From Stutzerimonas xanthomarina DSM 18231 (GTDB taxonomy: Bacteria; Pseudomonadota; Gammaproteobacteria; Pseudomonadales; Pseudomonadaceae), in NCBI RefSeq assembly GCF_900129835.1, contig NZ_FQXA01000004.1, forward strand, positions 310,001-374,000: a DNA stretch of 64,000 bases, in the 5' to 3' direction. The position numbers were made by a program, and so were the translations under genes. Under the pieces are notes generated by a model. The model was not told where the DNA came from, searched no databases, and worked only from the letters and a program-made list of their open reading frames with translations. This document shows, in pieces, positions 1 to 7,182 of this stretch (positions are counted from its first letter, which is position 1; every line of letters begins with the position of its first letter).

Positions 1-176
1 AAGCGGTGCTCGAGGCGCGGCGTCAGGGACTGCTGCCGTTCTGCATCACCATCGATCAGGAAGCCGGCGACTACCTGCCCTACATGTTCGGCGCCAATGG
101 CTATACCTTGATCAAGGAACCGCAACAGCTGCCATTCCGCCTACCGCAGCTCTACAAGCAGCTGACCCAGCCGTAA
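1..176 (+). CDS. norD: NorD C-terminal end (nitric oxide reductase activation protein), partial
   Basis: The window opens inside a reading frame (first full codon at base 3) that ends at TAA 174-176. The 57 residues visible contain the run FCITIDQEAGDYLPYMFG and end in YKQLTQP. This resembles the end of the von Willebrand A domain of NorD-type proteins, which help mature the nitric oxide reductase NorCB together with the NirQ/NorQ ATPase. The assignment leans on context, because dnrP, dnrD, dnrO, dnrN and norR follow immediately. The upstream part, including the metal-ion-dependent adhesion site, lies outside the window. Another VWA protein of the CobT/NorD group would look similar at this end. 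Confidence 0.65.
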   Translation, partial: AVLEARRQGLLPFCITIDQEAGDYLPYMFGANGYTLIKEPQQLPFRLPQLYKQLTQP

Positions 177-503
177 GGCGGACGTCGCTTTTCACCTCCA
201 CCGCGGCAGCGCTCGGTGGATGGCCACCCTTGGATCGGTGGGGCGTGATCCGTCCTACGGTTGATGTATAGAGAGGCGCGTGGTGAAGGGTGCTGCATTC
301 GTAGGGAGATGGCCGTTTAGATCCACTGCGGCAGCGCTCGGCGGATCGGTGGAGCGTGATCCATCCTGCGGTCGATTTATAGAGAAGCGAGCGGTGAGGC
401 ACTGCATTCGTAGGGCGGATCTCGCTTTTGACACCCCCATGCATCGGTAGGTGGATCGGTCACGCGTGATCCACCTACGGCCCGCGCATGCCTAGCCGTT
501 CGC
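177..503. repeat. Degenerate tandem repeat and palindromes between norD and dnrP
   Basis: This gap holds no supported gene. Two related segments follow each other, at about 197-318 and 321-428. Each starts TCCAC(C/T)GCGGCAGCGCTCGG and ends near GCATTCGTAGGG, with a shared GTGATCC(G/A)TCCT core. At 447-478 lies a strong inverted repeat with arms GTAGGTGGATC and GATCCACCTAC around a 10-base centre. Such GTAGGG/GGATC-rich dyads are common intergenic repeats in Pseudomonas. Here the dyad sits between two convergent genes, where it could stop transcription from either side. Confidence 0.7.
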
Positions 504-695
504 CTAAAAGAGATGGCGCGGCAACCAGACAATCATCACCGCGCAGAAAACGGTGAGACCGATGCAGAACCAAAAGAATCTTTTCTGGCGTCGTTCCCCT
601 GCGGTGTCTGCCAGGGCGGGGAGGGGCATGCCGCAGTTGCTGCATTCGGCTTCCTGCGGCGGGTTGGGTTGCTGGCAGTACAGGCATGTGGGCAT
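504..695 (-). CDS. dnrP: DnrP, small zinc-ribbon membrane protein of the denitrification cluster
   Basis: A 63-residue protein. The N-terminus carries two CxxC pairs (CLYC and, 14 residues later, CSNC), a likely zinc ribbon. After a basic stretch there is one hydrophobic helix (FFWFCIGLTVFCAVMIVWL) near the C-terminus. The start at 695 is preferred over a longer frame from 764 because AGAGGA lies about 8 bases upstream, and because the longer form would read through the FNR/DNR dyad at 751-764. A gene of this type named dnrP is known beside the DNR regulators in P. stutzeri; its biochemical role is not established. It sits downstream of dnrD on the same strand with its own apparent DNR box. 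Confidence 0.75.
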   Translation of the reverse strand: MPTCLYCQQPNPPQEAECSNCGMPLPALADTAGERRQKRFFWFCIGLTVFCAVMIVWLPRHLF

Positions 696-750
696 GGCAG
701 CGTCCTCTTTAGGTCGGTTCCAGCTTGCCATGCACAGCTGCTGTTCGCGG

Positions 751-764
751 TTGACAGTAATCAA
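751..764 (-). promoter_or_regulatory. FNR/DNR-type box before dnrP
   Basis: TTGAC-AGTA-ATCAA on the plus strand (read on the minus strand TTGAT-TACT-GTCAA) matches the TTGAT-N4-ATCAA consensus at 9 of 10 positions. Its centre is about 62 bases upstream of the dnrP ATG, so class II activation would start transcription near 716. No better-placed target gene is present. Confidence 0.7.
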
Positions 765-830
765 CGAGTTGCAAGAGCTTCTCGCTTCGGTACAGGTTGC
801 CCCGAGGGGGCGGGGTGCCGGGCACGGTGG

Positions 831-1514
831 TCATTCGAAGGATTCGAGGCGCTGGCGATCGAGAACAGTGATCTGCCGGCCTTCCTGGGTGATGATCGCT
901 TCGTCGATCAAGCGCCTGATAATCCGTGAAAACGTCTCTGGCTGAATTGACAGGTGGCCTGCGATCAGCTGCTTGGCCATGGGCAGCTCGAAGCTGTTGC
1001 CTTCCTCCTTCAACCGCGCCAGCTGCGTCATCAGATAGCGCACCACGCGGTGGGTGGCGTTCTTTAGCGAGAGGGTTTCGATTTCGTTGATGCGCTGGTG
1101 CAAGCGCACGCTGAGCTTGCCCAGCAGGGCGAAGGAGAGCTTCTGGTTCGCCTCCAGTAGACGCATGTACGCCGCGTTGGAGAATCGATAAACCTGGGTC
1201 GGACAGACGGCCTGGGCCGAAGCGACGTAGTTGGGCGTGTCCATGAGCATCATCGCTTCGGCAAAAGTCTGGCGATTGCCGATCACCTCGAAGACTTTCT
1301 CCTGCCCGTCCGGAGTCAGTCGGTAAATCTTGACCGCACCGGAAATCACGAAATAGAAGGAATGGGCCGGCTCGCCCTGGTGAAAGAGATTGTCGCCCTT
1401 GTCCAGGTTAAGCAGCTGACTCGCGCTCATCAGCTCGTCCATCTGTTCGTCGTTGAGCGGTTCGAACAGGTGGTGGCTGCGAAGAATCTGATTATGTACG
1501 CGGTGAAGCACCAT
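831..1514 (-). CDS. dnrD: DnrD, DNR-family NO-responsive transcriptional activator
   Basis: A Crp/Fnr-family regulator of 227 residues. It has a cyclic-nucleotide-binding-like beta-roll (about 20-120), a long dimerisation helix (SVRLHQRINEIETLSL) and a C-terminal winged helix with recognition helix SIQPETFSRIIRRL. It lacks the N-terminal cysteine cluster of oxygen-sensing FNR, as is typical of the haem-dependent NO sensor DNR. The start at 1514 gives exactly the length usual for DNR and has AAGG nine bases upstream; the longer frame from 1604 has no better signal. In P. stutzeri DnrD activates nirS and norCB operons in response to NO. Here it follows dnrO after a 217-base gap and precedes dnrP. 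Confidence 0.88.
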   Translation of the reverse strand: MVLHRVHNQILRSHHLFEPLNDEQMDELMSASQLLNLDKGDNLFHQGEPAHSFYFVISGAVKIYRLTPDGQEKVFEVIGNRQTFAEAMMLMDTPNYVASAQAVCPTQVYRFSNAAYMRLLEANQKLSFALLGKLSVRLHQRINEIETLSLKNATHRVVRYLMTQLARLKEEGNSFELPMAKQLIAGHLSIQPETFSRIIRRLIDEAIITQEGRQITVLDRQRLESFE

Positions 1515-1731
1515 GCAAGGCATCCTTATTTCTAATAATGAGTCGTCCGCAGTCGAGCTAGCGAGCGGAACGGTAACTGCGCTCATGCAGACCGGCCGAG
1601 GCAAGCGCTAGAGCGCTGTTAAGCGTCTATCAGAGCCTAGCCCAGATGCCATGTCCAACTATTGATGCAGGCCGGACCGGATGAGCGCGAAGATGAAGCT
1701 GCATCCAGCGCGGCATTGCTTGTTGCTCATC

Positions 1732-2232
1732 TCACTGTGCGGTTTCGTTCCAGTGAGGCGGGGCGAACAGGGTCGGATAGCGCTGAAGCACGGTGACAAG
1801 CTGTTGAGCGCCTTCGCCTCGTTGCGCTGGCTCGGCCAATGCGTTGGCGCCGCCGAGCAGGTCGGCGAGCAACCCGTGCAGCGCGGCGTCAGCCTGTGCC
1901 TCCAGCTCACAATTGGCAATCAGGTAGGAAACGCCGTCCTCAATGTTGGCTTGCAGCGCCAAGGCCTGGCGCTCGCTGATCGATTGCGCCGGGTTGGCTG
2001 GCAATGCGGCGTCGACCGCCTGGCGAAGGCGCGTCATGCCTTCGCGCAGAGCGGCATCGGTGGCCCATTGCTGCTCACCGCCAACGGGTGACGCTGCGGG
2101 TGCTCCATGCCCGTCGTGAGTAACCGTTGCCTGCGCGGTATCGACCACCACGTCGAGTGCTACGCCGCTGGCCAGCGCCAGCATCGAGGCCATTGCCAGG
2201 CCCCAGGCGAGGGGTTGGATGATTGCTTTCAT
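1732..2232 (-). CDS. dnrO: DnrO, exported protein linked to DnrN
   Basis: A 166-residue protein with an N-terminal hydrophobic segment (IIQPLAWGLAMASMLALASGVAL) that looks like a signal peptide or anchor. It is followed by a mostly helical, alanine- and glutamine-rich region with one cysteine (ANCELEAQ). The start at 2232 is set by GGAG six bases upstream; an ATG six bases earlier would abut that site. It lies 57 bases behind dnrN on the same strand, so the two are probably co-transcribed. The name dnrO is used for this partner in P. stutzeri and its function is not known; an envelope location is inferred. Confidence 0.7.
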   Translation of the reverse strand: MKAIIQPLAWGLAMASMLALASGVALDVVVDTAQATVTHDGHGAPAASPVGGEQQWATDAALREGMTRLRQAVDAALPANPAQSISERQALALQANIEDGVSYLIANCELEAQADAALHGLLADLLGGANALAEPAQRGEGAQQLVTVLQRYPTLFAPPHWNETAQ

Positions 2233-2289
2233 ATGCATCTCCGGTACTGCAGGGAGGCGGGCCGGCTGGCCCGTAGCATTAATGTCGCT

Positions 2290-2961
2290 TCAGTGCGCAG
2301 ATGCCTGGGCGAAGAGGATGTTGTTTTCCAGATGGATGTGCTGCATCAGATCGCCGCGCAACTCTTCGAGTCCGCGATACAGCGCGCGCCAGGTATTGCA
2401 GGCGTTCTCTGGCGGGGTGATGTCGTTGGTCAGCTCAGCCAAACGCTGCAGGGCGGCGCCGTGCTGTTCGTGTTCGTAGCGCATCACCGAAATAGGACCC
2501 TGTGTCTGTGGCAATTGCATATCGCGGCGCAGCAGGGGAAAGAGGATCTGCTCTTCTTTTAGCATGTGGCTTTCCAGCTCCTGCTGCATGCTCCAGAGGT
2601 GTTCGGCGAGTCCGTTGGGGCAATCATGTTTGTTGCCGTGCACTTGTTCGACTCGAGTGGCCAGGCGAATGAGTTCGGGCAACTGGTCCCGGTGACGCTC
2701 GTGGAAGCGTTCCAGAATGAATTCGATCAAGACCCCGGCGGGCTCGTTGCGCCAGTCTGTCTCCGTCCCCGATTCGCTTGCCAGTGCGGCCAGCTCGCTT
2801 GCAATGACCTCGGCATCAAGGTTGCGTTGCAGGGCGGCGTCGCGCAGCGGGGTGTTGCCACCGCAGCAGAAGTCCAGCTTGTATTGGCGAAACACGCGGG
2901 TGGCGCCAGGGATCAGGCAGGCCAGGTTGCCCAGGGTTTGTTCGGTGAGCGCAGTCGTCAT
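2290..2961 (-). CDS. dnrN: DnrN, di-iron repair protein of the YtfE/RIC/ScdA family
   Basis: 223 residues. The N-terminal ScdA-like domain contains the CCGGN motif (FCCGGNTPLRDA). It is followed by a hemerythrin-like four-helix bundle with spaced His and Glu residues (FHERHRDQLPEL, HMLKEEQILFPLL, RYEHEQHG, QHIHLENNILF) expected to bind a di-iron centre. Members repair iron-sulfur clusters damaged by nitric oxide. It heads a dnrN-dnrO unit and is divergent from norR, with a 147-base control region carrying a sigma-54 promoter, an IHF site and two NorR boxes. That makes NO induction through NorR very likely. Confidence 0.92.
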   Translation of the reverse strand: MTTALTEQTLGNLACLIPGATRVFRQYKLDFCCGGNTPLRDAALQRNLDAEVIASELAALASESGTETDWRNEPAGVLIEFILERFHERHRDQLPELIRLATRVEQVHGNKHDCPNGLAEHLWSMQQELESHMLKEEQILFPLLRRDMQLPQTQGPISVMRYEHEQHGAALQRLAELTNDITPPENACNTWRALYRGLEELRGDLMQHIHLENNILFAQASAH

Positions 2962-2996
2962 GGCAGGGTTCCATGGAGGGGAGTTAGGCCTTACAA

Positions 2997-3012
2997 CGCA
3001 AACCCTATGCCA
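2997..3012 (-). promoter_or_regulatory. Sigma-54 (-24/-12) promoter of dnrN
   Basis: Read on the minus strand the sequence is TGGCAT-AGGGT-TTGCG, against the consensus TGGCAC-N5-TTGCA. The essential GG and GC doublets have the correct spacing. It ends 35 bases before the dnrN ATG, placing the start of transcription near 2985. This fits control by the sigma-54 activator NorR encoded next door. Confidence 0.82.
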
Positions 3013-3016
3013 TATC

Positions 3017-3029
3017 CAACATCTTGATT
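3017..3029 (-). promoter_or_regulatory. IHF binding site between NorR boxes and dnrN promoter
   Basis: Read on the minus strand AATCAA-GATG-TTG fits WATCAA-N4-TTR at every defined position. It lies between the -24/-12 element and the upstream NorR boxes, where a bend is needed to bring NorR to sigma-54 polymerase. Confidence 0.65.
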
Positions 3030-3052
3030 GTTAAGAAGAAAATAATATCAGT

Positions 3053-3090
3053 GGTGAAATTTACCTAAGCGGTATAGGGTTCCAAAAACC
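3053..3090. promoter_or_regulatory. Two NorR enhancer boxes (GGT-N7-ACC)
   Basis: Box 1 at 3053-3065 is GGT-GAAATTT-ACC and box 2 at 3078-3090 is GGT-TCCAAAA-ACC. Both match the GGT-N7-ACC core reported for NorR, and their centres are 25 bases apart. They lie 41 to 78 bases upstream of the -24 element of dnrN. A third box, common in other NorR systems, was not clearly found. Box 2 also lies just upstream of norR and may give autoregulation. Confidence 0.75.
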
Positions 3091-3108
3091 TTGAGGGTAG
3101 TAAAGACC

Positions 3109-4638
3109 ATGATGGAAGAAGGGCTGCTGGCTGACCTTGTCACCGAACTGCCTAATGCGGTTCGCTTGCAACGCCTGGTGCATACGCTGCATCAGCGATT
3201 TCGCTGTGGGGCGGTGGTGTTGCTACGTCTCGATGAGGACACGCTGCGCCCCCTGGCTGCGGTGGGGCTGGTGCAGGAGGCCCTGGGCCGACGCTTCGTG
3301 GTAGCTCAGCATCCGCGCCTGGCGGCCATCCTTTCGCAGCGTGAACCTACCTGGTTCGAGCCTGACAGTCGGCTGCCGGATCCGTACGACGGGCTGCTGG
3401 ACGAGCACGTCGGTGAACCTCTGCCGGTGCACGATTGCATGGGTGTGAGCCTGTTCGTCGAGGGTAAGCTATGGGGCGCGCTGACTCTCGATGCGCTGCA
3501 CGCCGGCACGTTCGATGACGACGCGCGGCGGGACCTGCAGCGCTACACGCTGGTGATCGAGGCAGCTATCCGCATCACCCGGCTGGAACATGAAAACCGT
3601 GGCCTGCGCCTCGCTCGAACTGATGTGCTGGAGACCTCTCAAGTGCCGAGCGATGGTGAAATTCTTGGGCAAAGTGCGGTGGTTCGCGAACTGTTGCGTG
3701 AGCTGGAAGTGGTGGCCGACTCGGAGCTGCCAGTGCTGCTTCTGGGCGAAACCGGCGTCGGCAAGGAACTGTTCGCGCGCTGGCTGCATCGTCACTCGCG
3801 GCGCCGCAACAAGCCGATGGTGCTGGTCAATTGCGCCGCATTGCCGGAGTCGCTGGCCGAAAGCGAACTGTTCGGTCATGTGAAGGGTGCCTTTTCCGGC
3901 GCAACGACCGACCGCCCCGGTCGTTTCGATGCGGCCAACGGTGGCACGCTGGTGCTCGATGAAGTTGGCGAGCTGCCGCTGGTGGTGCAGGCCAAACTGC
4001 TACGGACCCTGCAAAATGGCGAGATCCAGCGGCTTGGCGCCGACAAGCCGCGTCAGGTCGATGTGCGGATCATTGCCGCGACCAACCGCAATTTGCGTGA
4101 GAGCGTACGTGACGGACATTTCCGCGCCGATCTTTATCACCGGCTTTCAGTCTATCCGGCACCGATTCCGCCGTTGCGCGAGCGCGGCAACGATGTGTTG
4201 ATTCTGGCCGGCTACTTTCTTGAGCTGAACCGCGCCCGGCTGGGTCTGCGCAGCATGCGGCTGTCGCCGGCCGCCGAGCGTGCATTGCTCGGCTATGCCT
4301 GGCCGGGCAACGTTCGTGAGCTTGAACATGTGATCAGTCGCGCGGCGCTGCGCTTGCTCAGTCGTGGTGCCTCGCGCAGCGAAATTCTCACCTTGGAGCC
4401 AGATCTGCTGGATCTGGACAGCGAGCACGCGACCGCTTTCGCACCGGTTGCCGAAGTCGAGCCCGTGGCTGCGGAAACTGAAATCGTCTCGTTGCGCGAA
4501 ACCGTCGATGGCGCCCAGCGCCAGGCGATCGTCCGTGCGCTGGAGGCTTGCGGTGAAAACTGGGCGCAGGCGGCGCGGCTGCTGGATGTCGACTCGAGCA
4601 ACCTGCACAAACTCGCACGGCGTTTGAAGTTGAAATGA
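3109..4638 (+). CDS. norR: NorR, NO-sensing sigma-54-dependent activator
   Basis: About 509 residues. An N-terminal GAF domain (about 15-165) is followed by an AAA+ domain (about 185-415) with Walker A GETGVGKE, the sigma-54 contact loop GAFSGA and Walker B TLVLDEVGEL. A Fis-type helix-turn-helix (NWAQAARLLDVDSSNLHKL) closes the protein. NorR binds NO at a mononuclear iron in the GAF domain and then activates sigma-54 polymerase. The contact loop reads GAFSGA, a conservative change from the usual GAFTGA. The start at 3109 follows GAGGG by about 11 bases; ATG 3112 is an alternative. Divergent dnrN is the obvious target. Confidence 0.93.
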   Translation: MMEEGLLADLVTELPNAVRLQRLVHTLHQRFRCGAVVLLRLDEDTLRPLAAVGLVQEALGRRFVVAQHPRLAAILSQREPTWFEPDSRLPDPYDGLLDEHVGEPLPVHDCMGVSLFVEGKLWGALTLDALHAGTFDDDARRDLQRYTLVIEAAIRITRLEHENRGLRLARTDVLETSQVPSDGEILGQSAVVRELLRELEVVADSELPVLLLGETGVGKELFARWLHRHSRRRNKPMVLVNCAALPESLAESELFGHVKGAFSGATTDRPGRFDAANGGTLVLDEVGELPLVVQAKLLRTLQNGEIQRLGADKPRQVDVRIIAATNRNLRESVRDGHFRADLYHRLSVYPAPIPPLRERGNDVLILAGYFLELNRARLGLRSMRLSPAAERALLGYAWPGNVRELEHVISRAALRLLSRGASRSEILTLEPDLLDLDSEHATAFAPVAEVEPVAAETEIVSLRETVDGAQRQAIVRALEACGENWAQAARLLDVDSSNLHKLARRLKLK

Positions 4639-4744
4639 GTGGCGGCCAGGGCGGCACGCTGCAGCGATCTGTTCCGTCAGTCGGCGGGAGTCGTCTTTGT
4701 CGGATGGCGGTCTAAGCTTTCACCATCACGATAAGGAGAATTCC

Positions 4745-4954
4745 ATGGCTCTGGACCATGACCAGTTCAACCAGCTGCTGACCGAGGCCCAGGCCCACGC
4801 CGACCGTGCCGCCAGCGAGAACAATGCGCAGCATTATCAGCAGGCCTTCGAGTCGAGCCTCAAAGCGATGCGTCTACTCGCTGAAGAGTCCGGTGCGTGG
4901 CGGCAGATGGTGGCTCGTGCCACTGAAGAGTTCGAAGGTGACGAAGGGATATAA
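4745..4954 (+). CDS. Small hypothetical helical protein
   Basis: 69 residues starting MALDHDQFNQLLTEAQAH, with a strong AAGGAG site before ATG 4745. The sequence is acidic and probably all helical, rich in Ala, Gln and Glu, with no membrane segment, signal peptide or cysteine. I do not recognise the family. It lies 106 bases downstream of norR in the same direction and is followed by the DNR-box region of ubiU, so it may belong to the norR transcript or stand alone. Confidence 0.6.
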   Translation: MALDHDQFNQLLTEAQAHADRAASENNAQHYQQAFESSLKAMRLLAEESGAWRQMVARATEEFEGDEGI

Positions 4955-5153
4955 CGCAGCCGAAGGCAGGGGCAGCGCAACGATTGCATGCGCCTGTATT
5001 TCTGCACCTCGCCTGTTGGGTGAGTCTGTTGGGTGAGCTGGCTCGCGATCCGAAACCTTTGGGGGTTTCGCGAGCCAGGCCTGCCGCCTCGCTGCCCGTG
5101 GTTGCTGAACCCCGTAACCGTTGCCTTGAGAGTTCAACGCCAGCTTCGTCCCC

Positions 5154-5167
5154 TTGACGCTTATCAA
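5154..5167 (+). promoter_or_regulatory. FNR/ANR/DNR box before ubiUVT
   Basis: TTGAC-GCTT-ATCAA matches TTGAT-N4-ATCAA at 9 of 10 positions. The centre is 113 bases upstream of the ubiU ATG. A TAGACT element at 5190-5195 is correctly placed for a class II promoter starting near 5202. The rest of the gap 4955-5273 also contains an imperfect hairpin near 5038-5072 (TGGCTCGCG ... CGCGAGCCA). Confidence 0.75.
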
Positions 5168-5273
5168 TGCCTCCCAGCGGACGCCTACCTAGACTGCCGG
5201 CTTTCCGTCCGACCCGGACGGCCACCTTCGCCACTGGCAGGGTGCGCATGATTCTGCATGTCTAGGAGTTACC

Positions 5274-6269
5274 ATGCACTTGGTCTGTCCAGCAGGTAGC
5301 CTGCCCGCGCTCAAGGCTGCCGTCCAGCAGGGTGCCGACGCCGTTTATGTCGGTTTTCGGGACGACACCAACGCCCGTCATTTCGCTGGCCTCAATATGG
5401 ATGCAAAGCAGCTCGATAAGGGACTGCAACTGATCCGCGAGAAGCGTCGCCAGCTTTACATCGCCGTCAATACCTATGCTCAGCCGGAAGGCTGGTCCCG
5501 CTGGCAGCGTGCGGTGGACCAGGCCGCCGATCTGGGCGTGGACGCGCTGATCGCCGCCGACCCCGGCGTGCTGGGGTATGCCGCCAAACGCCACCCGCAA
5601 CTTAATTTGCACTTGTCGGTTCAGGGCTCGGCGACCAATGCCGCCGCCCTGGTCTTCTATCAGCAGCGGTACAACATCAAGCGCGCCGTGCTGCCACGCG
5701 TGCTGTCGCTCAAGCAGGTCAAACAGGTCGCCGCTGGCAGTCCGGTGCCGATCGAAGTGTTCGCTTTCGGCAGCCTGTGCATCATGGCCGAGGGGCGCTG
5801 TCACCTGTCTTCCTACCTCACCGGCGAATCACCGAATCTGTGCGGTGTCTGCTCGCCAGCCAAAGCGGTGCGCTGGAGCGAGGAGCCCGAAGGGCTGACC
5901 TCGCGGCTGAATAACGTGCTCATTGACCGTTACGCCGAGGGCGAATCAGCCGGCTACCCAACGCTGTGCAAGGGCCGCTTCATGGTCAACGGCGAGCGCT
6001 TCCATGCGCTGGAGGAGCCCACTAGCCTGAATACGCTGGACCTTATTCCCGAACTGGCCAGCATTGGCGTGACGGCGATGAAGATCGAGGGGCGGCAACG
6101 CAGCCCCGCTTATGTCGAACAAGTCACTCGCGTCTGGCGCTCGGCGCTGGATGCGTATTTGCAGGCGCCGCAGCGTTATGTCGTGCAGCCGGGCTGGCGT
6201 GAGGTCCTCGACGGCCTGTCGGAGGGTTCGCAAACGACCCTCGGCGCTTACCACCGGGCGTGGCAGTGA
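5274..6269 (+). CDS. ubiU: UbiU, oxygen-independent ubiquinone hydroxylation protein (U32 family)
   Basis: 331 residues, the same length as E. coli UbiU. The peptidase-U32-like barrel carries cysteines at 169, 176, 193 and 232 (SLCIMAEGRC, CGVC, TLCKGRF), which coincide with the four [4Fe-4S] ligands established for E. coli UbiU. With UbiV it hydroxylates the ubiquinone ring without O2, using prephenate as the oxygen donor; UbiT carries the lipid intermediates. It starts at ATG 5274 after TAGGAGTTACC and leads a ubiU-ubiV-ubiT operon (22-base gap, then a 7-base overlap). The FNR-type box upstream implies induction when O2 falls, so that quinone is available for denitrification. Confidence 0.93.
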   Translation: MHLVCPAGSLPALKAAVQQGADAVYVGFRDDTNARHFAGLNMDAKQLDKGLQLIREKRRQLYIAVNTYAQPEGWSRWQRAVDQAADLGVDALIAADPGVLGYAAKRHPQLNLHLSVQGSATNAAALVFYQQRYNIKRAVLPRVLSLKQVKQVAAGSPVPIEVFAFGSLCIMAEGRCHLSSYLTGESPNLCGVCSPAKAVRWSEEPEGLTSRLNNVLIDRYAEGESAGYPTLCKGRFMVNGERFHALEEPTSLNTLDLIPELASIGVTAMKIEGRQRSPAYVEQVTRVWRSALDAYLQAPQRYVVQPGWREVLDGLSEGSQTTLGAYHRAWQ

Positions 6270-6291
6270 ATCTCTTCAGCAAGGAGCAGTT

Positions 6292-7182
6292 ATGAAACTC
6301 AGCCTAGGCCCCGTGCTGTTCTATTGGGATCGCCAGCAAACCCTGAATTTTTACGCCGACATGGCAGGCATGCCGCTGGATGTGATCTATCTCGGCGAAA
6401 CCGTCTGTTCCAAGCGCCGCGACATGGGGCTGGACGACTGGATGGGATTGGCCCGTGAGCTGAAGCAGCAATCGTCAGCGCAGCTGGTGCTGTCCGGTCT
6501 GACGCTGGTCGAAGCCGCTTCGGAACTGGCCAGCCTGCGTCGGCTCTGCGATAACGACGAGCTACTGGTCGAAGCCAATGACATGGGGGCGGTGCAGTAT
6601 TTATCCGAGAAGGGCGTGCCCTTCGTCGGTGGCCCGGCGCTCAACCTTTATAACGGACATGCACTGGCCGAACTGGTCAGCAGCGGCATGCAGCGTTGGG
6701 TGCCGCCAGTGGAAATCTCCGGGGCGATGATCCGTGACGCCCGCGCGCAGTTGGCGCAGCTCGGCGTTGGCATGCCGGAAATCGAGATATTCGCCTACGG
6801 CCACCTGCCGCTTGCGTACTCGGCGCGTTGCTTCACGGCCCGCGCGGAAAACCGGCCGAAGGATGATTGCCAGTTCTGCTGCCAGAACTATCCCGAAGGC
6901 ATACCGCTGCTGAGCCAGGAAGGCGAGGCGCTGTTTACCATCAATGGCATCCAGACCATGTCCGCCTCGGTCAGCAATCTGCTGGCCGACTATCCGGCGC
7001 TGGTCGACAGCGGCGCTGAGCTGCTCCGGCTGAGCCCGCGCGCGTCGGGCATGATCGAGGTTGTCGAGGCATTCGACGCGGTGCGAAACGGCGGGCTGCC
7101 ACCGCTCGCCGTCGATGGCTGCAACGGTTACTGGCACGGCCAGCCGGGCATGCTGCGCGCCGAGGAGGCCGGATTATGCTGA
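6292..7182 (+). CDS. ubiV: UbiV, oxygen-independent ubiquinone hydroxylation protein (U32 family)
   Basis: 296 residues from ATG 6292, preceded by AAGGAGCAGTT. Cysteines fall at 39, 180, 193 and 197 (ETVCSKR, SARCFT, DDCQFCC), the positions of the iron-sulfur ligands in E. coli UbiV; an extra cysteine sits at 196. The protein forms a heterodimer with UbiU. A longer frame from 6112 overlaps ubiU and has no ribosome site, so it was not used. The stop overlaps the ubiT start, which suggests coupled translation. Confidence 0.92.
   Translation: MKLSLGPVLFYWDRQQTLNFYADMAGMPLDVIYLGETVCSKRRDMGLDDWMGLARELKQQSSAQLVLSGLTLVEAASELASLRRLCDNDELLVEANDMGAVQYLSEKGVPFVGGPALNLYNGHALAELVSSGMQRWVPPVEISGAMIRDARAQLAQLGVGMPEIEIFAYGHLPLAYSARCFTARAENRPKDDCQFCCQNYPEGIPLLSQEGEALFTINGIQTMSASVSNLLADYPALVDSGAELLRLSPRASGMIEVVEAFDAVRNGGLPPLAVDGCNGYWHGQPGMLRAEEAGLC

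Noticed and set aside
3024..3037. TTGAT-N4-AAGAA as an FNR/DNR box in the dnrN-norR gap
   Set aside because: Only the left half matches; the same bases form a perfect IHF site on the other strand, which fits the sigma-54 context better.
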